Origin: Alphaproteobacteria bacterium
GTDB lineage: Bacteria; Pseudomonadota; Alphaproteobacteria; Thalassobaculales; Thalassobaculaceae
Assembly (NCBI GenBank): GCA_028822575.1
Contig: JAPKDN010000128.1
Coordinates: 1 to 7,843, forward strand
Direction: 5' to 3'
Length of the DNA stretch: 7,843 nucleotides
Part shown: in pieces, positions 1 to 5,684 of the stretch
Numbering within the stretch: the first letter of the stretch is position 1
Layout of the letters: the number at the start of each line of letters is the position of its first letter
Position numbers and translations under genes: made by a program
Notes under the pieces: generated by a model
Told to the model about the DNA's origin: nothing
Seen by the model: the letters and a program-made list of their open reading frames with translations, nothing else
Databases searched by the model: none

Positions 1-661
1 CGGACAGCGCCGATTGATCGATCGACCAATTCTTGCCGACTGCCGTGCCGGCCTGGACTGCGGGGCGATCGCCCAACGCCTCGAACCAGCGCTTCATATA
101 TTTAAAATCGTTGATGTCCTGGCGCTGAAACTCCCAATTCACGCACCACGGATAGCAGATCATGTCGGCGATCGTGTAGTCATCGCCGGCGATGTACTTG
201 TTCCGATGGAGCGCGTTGTTGAGCACGCCGTAAATTCTGTTGGCCTCGTCGGTGAAACGGCGGATCGCGTAGGATTGAGCCCCTTCCTTGCCCTGGTCAA
301 CGCGCAGAAAATGACCGCATTCCCCGAGTTTTGGGCCCTGGTTGGCCATCTGCCAGTTGACCCACTGGTTGACCTCGTGCCGGCCCCGAACATCCGACGG
401 TAGGAATTGGCCATGCTTTTCCGCGAGGTAGAACATAATCGCCCCAGATTCGAACAGGGACAGCGGCTCCCCGCCATCGGTGGGTTCGGTATCAACCATC
501 GCCGGCATCCGATGGTTCGGGTTGATCTTCAGAAATTCTGGGGTGAACTGGTCGCCCTGGCTGATCTTGCAGGGTACCGCGTTGTAAGGAATGCCCAGCT
601 CTTCCAGCAGGATGGTGACTTTCTTGCCGTTCGGGGTCGGCCAATAATGCAAATCAATCAT
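1..661 (-). CDS. Glutathione S-transferase, Nu class (YfcG/YghU-like), 3' end cut by window edge
   Basis: Reading back from an ATG at 661 gives 220 residues with no stop before the left edge, so the C-terminus is missing. The N-terminal thioredoxin-fold domain (about residues 1-85) begins MIDLHYWPTPNGKK. Thr9 and Asn11 sit where the E. coli YfcG active-site pair lies. It continues with NPNHRMPAMVD (47-57, cis-Pro53) and the glutathione-binding ESGAI (71-75). The all-helical C-terminal domain follows, with WVNWQMANQGPKLGE and DYTIADMICYPW. These are YfcG hallmarks, and YfcG is about 215 residues, so little is lost. Nu-class enzymes have disulfide-bond reductase or peroxidase activity with glutathione in the cytoplasm; the substrate here is unknown. 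GGAG lies 5 nt upstream of the start. It is downstream of the DehI-like gene on the same strand (147-bp gap), so co-transcription is possible. Family call firm, substrate open. Confidence 0.93.
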   Translation of the reverse strand, partial: MIDLHYWPTPNGKKVTILLEELGIPYNAVPCKISQGDQFTPEFLKINPNHRMPAMVDTEPTDGGEPLSLFESGAIMFYLAEKHGQFLPSDVRGRHEVNQWVNWQMANQGPKLGECGHFLRVDQGKEGAQSYAIRRFTDEANRIYGVLNNALHRNKYIAGDDYTIADMICYPWCVNWEFQRQDINDFKYMKRWFEALGDRPAVQAGTAVGKNWSIDQSALS

Positions 662-808
662 AAGGGCTCCGATCAGGGGTGAACCGTGTCGCGTCTCTTG
701 GAGCGTATTATCGAGTTGGTTGGTCGCAGCGCTTCGGCGAAACTTAGGATGAGTGTCGTAGCCTGTGAGCAACGATGTGGCAAAAGGCGTGCGCCGCGGG
801 GGCCTTCG

Positions 809-1615
809 CTACCCCATCATGCGGCGAATGATCATCGCAACGGGAACCATGCGCGAGATCGCGGTGCGCTTGAACTCCTCGATCCCGGCGCGAGCCTCCG
901 CGGCCCCGGCGGGTTCCTGCCCGAGCGAGATCTCGCCGGCGATCCGACCAGCATTCGCATGAGCGGCGTCCCATCCGCGCTCCATCAGGACCTTCAGCCG
1001 GCCGTCATGATGCAGAGGCGCGATCGTTGTCCAGGTGAGGCCGAGGAAGCCTGGCCAGTCCGCGAGGTGGCGATACATGCTGGGGATGATCCGGTCGCCG
1101 GGACCAGCGCCTAGATCGCTAAGCGCCAGTACCAGATCTCGGACATCAGGTTCAAGCGCCTCTATGCTTGGCAATGGAGGGATAGGCCGTACGACCGCCC
1201 CGATTTCCTTAAGCGCCGCCGACGGTGCCTCGCCCGAGGGTGTTACCGCTAGCGTCGACAAGGCGACCAAGTTGAGGGAATTGCCGCGATTATAGCTGTC
1301 GAGGACTGCAATGACGGTATCGCGATCGCTATCCGATACCCCCGCCAGCCGGAGCGCCGAGGCTGGGAACAGAGGCATGTCCGGTAGACCGAGCCCGTCG
1401 AACAGACCGGCCGCCTCGTGGGAGGCGGAACCGGAGACATAGACCGGTTTGATCGCGGACCAGATCCAGGGCAGCGCACCATCCATGGTCGCCAGATGTC
1501 GCCAGATCAGATTGACCACGCCTATACCGAGGGTGGCGCGGATATCGGCGTAGATCTCCGCCGTCTCGCCTGTTGCCTCAGCCTCGGTAATCGCTGGTAC
1601 GGGATCGATGGCCAT
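809..1615 (-). CDS. DehI-like protein (halocarboxylic acid dehydrogenase DehI family), probable non-dehalogenase
   Basis: A 268-residue protein with the family signature near the N-terminus (EAEATGETAEIYADIRATLG, 11-30). It has two pseudo-repeats: residues 37-58 (IWRHLATMDGALPWIWSAIKPV) and 180-201 (MYRHLADWPGFLGLTWTTIAPL) share R-H-L-A, W and P positions. This matches the two-repeat pseudodimer of P. putida DehI, a cofactor-free 2-haloacid dehalogenase of about 296 residues. Aligned to DehI from memory, Asn112 matches Asn114 (in NRGN), but Val33 replaces Trp34 and Met180 replaces catalytic Asp189. Hydrolytic dehalogenation is therefore doubtful and the function unknown. I chose the ATG at 1615 because GGAGG lies 5 nt upstream. 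The in-frame GTG at 1651 falls between promoter-like hexamers and has no good ribosome site. It diverges from the FAD oxidoreductase and precedes the glutathione transferase. Confidence 0.85.
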   Translation of the reverse strand: MAIDPVPAITEAEATGETAEIYADIRATLGIGVVNLIWRHLATMDGALPWIWSAIKPVYVSGSASHEAAGLFDGLGLPDMPLFPASALRLAGVSDSDRDTVIAVLDSYNRGNSLNLVALSTLAVTPSGEAPSAALKEIGAVVRPIPPLPSIEALEPDVRDLVLALSDLGAGPGDRIIPSMYRHLADWPGFLGLTWTTIAPLHHDGRLKVLMERGWDAAHANAGRIAGEISLGQEPAGAAEARAGIEEFKRTAISRMVPVAMIIRRMMG

Positions 1616-1620
1616 GCCTG

Positions 1621-1625
1621 CCTCC
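1621..1625 (-). promoter_or_regulatory. Ribosome binding site fixing the DehI-like start
   Basis: GGAGG on the minus strand, 5 nt before the ATG at 1615. It is the strongest Shine-Dalgarno match in the region and decides between that ATG and the upstream in-frame GTG at 1651. Confidence 0.7.
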
Positions 1626-1640
1626 ATGTGTAAGCCGACA

Positions 1641-1670
1641 ATGAAAGCCACGGATGGTCGGGGCGGTCAA
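1641..1670 (-). promoter_or_regulatory. Candidate sigma70-type promoter for the DehI-like/GST genes
   Basis: On the minus strand, TTGACC (1670-1665) and TTTCAT (1646-1641) are separated by 18 nt. They match the -35 consensus at 5 of 6 and the -10 consensus at 4 of 6 positions. Transcription would start near 1634, leaving a short leader that contains the GGAGG at 1621-1625. Found by eye; such matches also occur by chance. Confidence 0.35.
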
Positions 1671-1743
1671 TCAGGGGGTGGGTTTCGAGGTTTCTAGGCT
1701 GGGCGGTTGGGGCGGGAGATGAAGTCTAAAAAGCGCGACAACC

Positions 1744-1772
1744 TTGACGCCGGGCTGGGCGCTGGGTAAGCG
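1744..1772 (+). promoter_or_regulatory. Candidate promoter for the FAD oxidoreductase operon
   Basis: TTGACG (1744-1749) is followed after 17 nt by a weak -10-like TAAGCG (1767-1772). A start near 1779 would place the ATG at 1773 outside the transcript and supports translation from the GTG at 1803. The -10 match is poor, so this is tentative. Confidence 0.25.
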
Positions 1773-1791
1773 ATGCGCACCCCGATGAAGC

Positions 1792-1798
1792 AGGAGAG
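1792..1798 (+). promoter_or_regulatory. Ribosome binding site fixing the GTG start of the FAD oxidoreductase
   Basis: AGGAGAG lies 4 nt before the GTG at 1803. The in-frame ATG codons at 1773 and 1785 have no comparable upstream sequence. Confidence 0.65.
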
Positions 1799-1802
1799 TA
1801 GC

Positions 1803-2915
1803 GTGGCCGAGAGCGTGGATTGCGTGGTGATTGGAGCCGGCGTGGTTGGACTTGCCTGTGCCCGGGCACTGGCCTTGCAGGGCCGCGAAGTGATTATTCT
1901 GGAGCGGGCCGAAGCGATTGGGACCGAGACCAGTTCCCGTCACTCAGAGGTAATCCATGCCGGTATCTACTATGAGCCTGGCAGCTTAAAGGCCAGATTC
2001 TGCGTCGAGGGTAAACTGAAGATGTACTGCTTCATGAAAGAACGCGGCATTCCGTACAATCCTATGGGCAAGCTGATCGTCGCGACCTCCGAGCATCAAG
2101 TCGCGGGCCTACAGTCAATCAAGGACCGGGCCGAGAAGAACGGCGTCATGGATCTGGAGCTCCTTTCCCATAACGAGGTCGTGGCGCGGGAGCCAGAACT
2201 GCGTTGTATTACCGCGCTTTGGTCACCATCGACCGGCGTCGCGGACAGCCATTCCTATATGTTGGGCCTGCAAGGTGACGCCGAGGATAAGGGCGCGATG
2301 ATCGCCTATTTTGCTCCGGTAGAAAGGGGTGAGATCACCGATGGCGGGATCATCCTGGAAGTTGGTGGCGAGGGCGCGATGACCTTGAATGCCAAGACGG
2401 TCATCAACGCAGCTGGGTTGCATACCCAGAAACTGACCCATGAAATCACCGGTTTTCCCAAGGACCGGATCCCGCCCTGGAATTATTGCAAGGGGAACTA
2501 TTATTCGCTATCCGGCTGTAAGGCGCCATTCTCGTCACTGATCTACCCGGCCCCCGAACAGGCGGGGCTCGGGGTGCACCTGACCTTGGATCTCGCTGGC
2601 CAGGCACGGTTTGGCCCGGACGTGGAGTGGATTGACGAGATTAACTATGACGTCGACCCTGGACGCTCCGATAGTTTTTATGCGGCGGTCCGGAAGTATT
2701 GGCCGGGCCTACCCGATGGTGCTCTGCAGCCCGGATACTCGGGCATCAGGCCCAAGATCCAGGCGTCGGGCGAACCGGCAACGGACTATGTGATTCATGG
2801 CCCCAAGGAGCATGGGGTGCCGGGGTTGATCAATCTGTACGCGATCGAAAGCCCGGGCATGACCAGCTCGCTCGCGATCGCTGATTATGTCGCCGACATG
2901 CTCGAGGCCGAATAA
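1803..2915 (+). CDS. FAD-dependent oxidoreductase, L-2-hydroxyglutarate oxidase (LhgO/L2HGDH)-like
   Basis: A 370-residue flavoenzyme of the DAO (D-amino-acid oxidase/glycerol-3-phosphate dehydrogenase) superfamily. The N-terminal Rossmann motif reads [11 protein letters not shown] (glycines 11, 13, 16) and ends in an acidic ILER (Glu34) that should bind the FAD ribose. Next comes [14 protein letters not shown] (44-57), which strongly resembles the L-2-hydroxyglutarate dehydrogenase family. The C-terminus carries GIRPKI (314-319) and ESPGMTSS (349-356), the usual FAD-contacting end of that family. The expected reaction is oxidation of an L-2-hydroxy acid to the 2-oxo acid; the true substrate cannot be read from sequence. 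The start is the GTG at 1803 (AGGAGAG 4 nt upstream). An in-frame ATG at 1773 would add ten residues before the conserved N-terminus. It leads a probable operon with the isomerase-like gene 77 bp downstream. Confidence 0.9.
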   Translation: MAESVDCVVIGAGVVGLACARALALQGREVIILERAEAIGTETSSRHSEVIHAGIYYEPGSLKARFCVEGKLKMYCFMKERGIPYNPMGKLIVATSEHQVAGLQSIKDRAEKNGVMDLELLSHNEVVAREPELRCITALWSPSTGVADSHSYMLGLQGDAEDKGAMIAYFAPVERGEITDGGIILEVGGEGAMTLNAKTVINAAGLHTQKLTHEITGFPKDRIPPWNYCKGNYYSLSGCKAPFSSLIYPAPEQAGLGVHLTLDLAGQARFGPDVEWIDEINYDVDPGRSDSFYAAVRKYWPGLPDGALQPGYSGIRPKIQASGEPATDYVIHGPKEHGVPGLINLYAIESPGMTSSLAIADYVADMLEAE

Positions 2916-2992
2916 GGACGGACCATTTCCTTGCCGCTGGTGTTTCCTGGCGGATAAGATCCCGGCGCTATTTCGTTTAGAAGGACATCATC

Positions 2993-3592
2993 ATGGCCAT
3001 CACCGTCGACTACTTCATCTCCACGTCGAGCCCCTGGACGTATCTGGGCAGTAAGTTGTTTACCGAGATGGCGGCGAAAGCCGGCGCGACGGTCAATGTG
3101 TACCCCGTTGTCTTCGGCGAGATTTTCGCGGTTTCCGGCGGCCTGCCGCTGCCGAAACGAGCGCCGCAACGGCAGGCCTATCGGATGATGGAATTAGCGC
3201 GCTGGAAACGCCGGCGTAATGCACCGCTCATCGTCGAGCCGAAGAATTTTCCTTCAACCGCCGCGATTTCTTCTCTCGCGATTATCGCCGCGCGCGAGGC
3301 CGGCCACGACGCGTTGACCCTGTCGAACGCCGTGTTGGCGGCGCTTTGGGAGGACGATCGGAATATCGACGATCCCGCCGTGATCCAGGCTATCTGTGGT
3401 GCGTGCGGTCTCGATGGTGCCGCGATCATCGTCGCGGCTGGCAAACCCAAGATTGCCCAGATGCTTAAGGACGACACCCAGGAAGCTATCAGTCGCGGCG
3501 TTTTCGGCGCCCCGTCCTATGTCATCGAGAAGGAAATTTTTTGGGGCCAGGACCGAGTAGACTTCGTCGGGGAGAAGCTTGGCATCGCTTGA
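2993..3592 (+). CDS. 2-hydroxychromene-2-carboxylate isomerase-like protein (DsbA/kappa-GST fold)
   Basis: A 199-residue protein starting at ATG 2993, with AAGGA 7 nt upstream. The N-terminal strand VDYFISTSSPWTYLG (5-19) places Ser13-Pro14 where DsbA proteins have the CxxC. This Ser-Pro arrangement is typical of HCCA isomerases and kappa-class glutathione transferases, where the serine contacts glutathione. The C-terminal GVFGAPSYV...FWGQDRVDFV (169-191) carries the cis-Pro174 loop and the GQDR-type ending common to the family. Length is normal for the family (about 200). NahD-type enzymes isomerise 2-hydroxychromene-2-carboxylate during naphthalene breakdown using glutathione. No other ring-cleavage genes are visible, so another glutathione-dependent isomerisation or conjugation is equally possible. 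It is probably co-transcribed with the upstream flavoenzyme. Confidence 0.9.
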   Translation: MAITVDYFISTSSPWTYLGSKLFTEMAAKAGATVNVYPVVFGEIFAVSGGLPLPKRAPQRQAYRMMELARWKRRRNAPLIVEPKNFPSTAAISSLAIIAAREAGHDALTLSNAVLAALWEDDRNIDDPAVIQAICGACGLDGAAIIVAAGKPKIAQMLKDDTQEAISRGVFGAPSYVIEKEIFWGQDRVDFVGEKLGIA

Positions 3593-3605
3593 CCTCGACG
3601 AGTGA

Positions 3606-3761
3606 TCAGGAAAGTAGTTGTCCGCTCAGGGGCGGTGTTGGGGGTAGGGGGCGCTGCTCGGTGGCCACCAGGTCCTCGTCCGCGATCTCGGCGCAATCAT
3701 ATTGCGTATACTCGGCTTGGCTCTGTTCGGCGAATGCCAAGGTCGTCGCCGCGATAATCAT
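3606..3761 (-). CDS. Possible small exported hypothetical protein
   Basis: A 51-codon reading frame from an ATG at 3761. It begins with a short hydrophobic stretch (MIIAATTLAFA) followed by EQSQAEYTQYDCAEIADEDL and a proline-rich tail (RPLPPTPPL). This looks like a signal peptide with cleavage near AFA or SQA and a small mature domain with one cysteine. In-frame GTG and TTG codons at 3764 and 3767 would lengthen the hydrophobic core (LVMIIAATTLAFA). A good GGAGG (3784-3788) actually serves an ATG at 3778 that encodes only five residues, whose TGA overlaps the ATG at 3761. So either translation is coupled, or a 1-nt change has broken the native start. I do not recognise a family. It lies between convergent genes, downstream of lysS on the same strand. 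It could be chance. Confidence 0.35.
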   Translation of the reverse strand: MIIAATTLAFAEQSQAEYTQYDCAEIADEDLVATEQRPLPPTPPLSGQLLS

Positions 3762-3861
3762 CACCAAAGCCCGCGCATTGGTGCCTCCAACGACAGCGCC
3801 ACTGGGTGGATTGTATTTAGAAATTCGAACCCGCTCTAGCGCTTATCTCCGGGCCTCGGTG

Positions 3862-5460
3862 TTAAGCCGCCAGGTCTTCGCCCTTGAGGGCTTTGTTGAT
3901 CAGCGCCACGCTCTCCTGGAGCCCATAGAGCGCGACGAAGGAACCAAAGCGCGGTCCCTGGTCTTGTCCTAGTAGCACCTGATAAAGCGCCTTGAACCAA
4001 TCGCGAAGATTTTCGAATTCGTGGCGCTTGCCGATCTCGTAAACGGCGGTCTGGATATCCTCGGCCGAGGTGCTCGACGCGAGTGTCGCGAGTTCGGTGG
4101 AAAGATCCTCAAGCGCCACTCGTTCCTTGGCGTTGGGTGCCCGGTATGTTTTCGCTGGCCGCACGAAGTCCTGATAGTAGTTCACCGCATATCCCGCGAG
4201 GCGATCAAGAAACGGGTTGGCCTTGGGAGAGGCCCCCGGGGCGTAACGCTTGATGTAGCCCCATATGACCCTGGTATCCTCGGCATGGCAGACGCTGGCG
4301 AGATTGAGCAGCAGACCAAAGCTCAGCGGCACTGCGTCAGTCGGCACATCGCCGTCGTGCATGTGCCAGGCTGGGTTTTCGACCTGCTTTTCAGCCTCCT
4401 CGCCGCCGACTTTTGAGCGGAAAGTGACATACTCGTCGGTGTTCTTCGGAATGACGTCGAAATACAATCTCTTGGCGCGCTTCAACTGTTGGAACATGAA
4501 CAGTGACAGGCTTTCTGGAGGGCCATATTTCAGCCATTCCTCGACCGCGATTCCGTTACCTTTGGACTTGGAAATCTTTTGGCCCTGGTCGTCCAGGAAT
4601 AGCTCATAGGTCAGGCTCTCCGGTGGCGTCGACCCGATGATCCGGCAAATCCGCGAGGACGCCTTGACGCTGTCTATCAGGTCCTTGCCCGACATCTCAT
4701 AGTCGACGCCAAGCTCGTGCCAACGCATCGCCCAGTCAACCTTCCACTGCAGCTTGCAAGCTCCGCCCGTGATCGGTACTTCTACAGAATCGTTGGTTCC
4801 TGGATCCACGTAGGTCACCGTACCGGCGTCGACATCATGACCAACGAGCGGCACCTGCAGTACATCACCGGTCCGAGGGCAAATCGGCAGAAACGGCGAA
4901 TAGGTACGCCGCCGCTCGTCGCGCAATGTCGGCAACATGACGTTCATGATCTTGTCGTAGTTGCGCAGCACGTCCATCAGGGCAGCATCGAATGCCCCAC
5001 TCATATAGCCGTCGGTCGAGCTTTGAAACTCATACTCAAAGCCGAAAGAATCCAGGAACCCCTGGAGCATGGCGTTGTTGTGATGGCCAAAACTTTCATG
5101 GGTCCCAAATGGGTCGGGAACCTTGGTCAGTGGCTTGTTCAGATATTCGGTGATCGCCTCGCCATTTGGAATATTATCGGGAATCTTGCGCAGTCCGTCC
5201 ATGTCATCGGAAAATGCGATCAGTTTGCTCGGAATATCCGAGAGCAGTGTGAAGGCGTTACGCACCATAGTCGTGCGAAACACCTCACCGAAAGTGCCGA
5301 TATGCGGCAGGCCCGAGGGCCCATAGCCGGTCTCCAGAACCACATAACCTTTCGCTGGCGTCTTGCCGTTTAGCCGTTTGATGATCTTCCGGGCTTCCTC
5401 GAACGGCCAGGCGCGGGCGTTGCTCAGAAGTTCTTCGGAAATGTCGGCTAGCGTTGGCAT
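3862..5460 (-). CDS. lysS: Lysyl-tRNA synthetase, class I
   Basis: A 532-residue class I LysRS, which charges tRNA-Lys with lysine in the cytoplasm. The HIGH-type motif is GLPHIGTFGE (50-59) and the KMSKS-type motif is KISKSKGNG (295-303); both belong to the Rossmann catalytic core. The order and overall length fit the archaeal/alphaproteobacterial class I form, not the class II LysRS found in most bacteria. The core also shows the lysine-site region FSDDMDGLRKIP (83-94) and CKLQWKVDWAMRW (235-247). The C-terminal third is helical and anticodon-binding. The start ATG at 5460 has AAGGA 7 nt upstream. No frameshift or missing motif is visible. It stands alone, with 224 bp to the molybdoenzyme upstream, so it probably has its own promoter. 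Confidence 0.97.
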   Translation of the reverse strand: MPTLADISEELLSNARAWPFEEARKIIKRLNGKTPAKGYVVLETGYGPSGLPHIGTFGEVFRTTMVRNAFTLLSDIPSKLIAFSDDMDGLRKIPDNIPNGEAITEYLNKPLTKVPDPFGTHESFGHHNNAMLQGFLDSFGFEYEFQSSTDGYMSGAFDAALMDVLRNYDKIMNVMLPTLRDERRRTYSPFLPICPRTGDVLQVPLVGHDVDAGTVTYVDPGTNDSVEVPITGGACKLQWKVDWAMRWHELGVDYEMSGKDLIDSVKASSRICRIIGSTPPESLTYELFLDDQGQKISKSKGNGIAVEEWLKYGPPESLSLFMFQQLKRAKRLYFDVIPKNTDEYVTFRSKVGGEEAEKQVENPAWHMHDGDVPTDAVPLSFGLLLNLASVCHAEDTRVIWGYIKRYAPGASPKANPFLDRLAGYAVNYYQDFVRPAKTYRAPNAKERVALEDLSTELATLASSTSAEDIQTAVYEIGKRHEFENLRDWFKALYQVLLGQDQGPRFGSFVALYGLQESVALINKALKGEDLAA

Positions 5461-5565
5461 GGGGGTTTCCTTGAGATTACGCGGCGCAAGCTAGGCGCCA
5501 AGGTTCGGAATGGCAAGAAATTTGGGCGGTTGAGATAAGTCGCATCCAGGGGGATCGATCGGGGC

Positions 5566-5581
5566 GAATAAGAGATTATTC
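5566..5581. repeat. AT-rich inverted repeat upstream of lysS
   Basis: GAATAA-GAGA-TTATTC is a perfect 6-bp inverted repeat with a 4-nt centre, about 105 bp before the lysS start. It could be an operator or a weak hairpin in the lysS leader. The flanks give no run of T typical of a terminator. Confidence 0.4.
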
Positions 5582-5598
5582 CCAATGGACATTCCCAA
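5578..5598. repeat. 8-bp direct repeat upstream of lysS
   Basis: ATTCCCAA occurs at 5578-5585 and again at 5591-5598, a spacing of 13 bp. The first copy overlaps the right arm of the adjacent inverted repeat. It may be a paired protein-binding site or chance. Confidence 0.3.
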
Positions 5599-5684
5599 AA
5601 TTTTTCTCAAGTCGTTGGCGCTTTCGACATTCTTTAACCTCTTGGCCAGGTCCATGGGGAACCAAGGCTCGATAAAATTATTTC

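Noticed and set aside
662..808. Possible terminator between the DehI-like gene and the GST
   Set aside because: Only very short stems (for example GGC/GCC before TTTT) could be found, not enough to call a terminator or separate the two genes.
3629..3653. G-rich run on the plus strand that could form a quadruplex
   Set aside because: There are only three runs of three or more G, short of the usual four-run pattern.
3820..3845. T-arm-like GGTTCGAAT on the minus strand after lysS, possibly a tRNA or attachment-site remnant
   Set aside because: The flanking bases do not pair as a T-stem and no acceptor, D or anticodon arm is present. The nearby CGCT-CT-AGCG repeat is too short to call a terminator.
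3541..3972. 143-codon plus-strand frame spanning the end of the isomerase gene, the gap and the end of lysS
   Set aside because: It overlaps two real genes in other frames, starts inside one of them, and its composition looks non-coding.
4717..5373. 218-codon open frame on the plus strand, antisense to lysS
   Set aside because: It lies entirely opposite a well-conserved synthetase and its product shows no recognisable domain. It is a GC-rich shadow frame.
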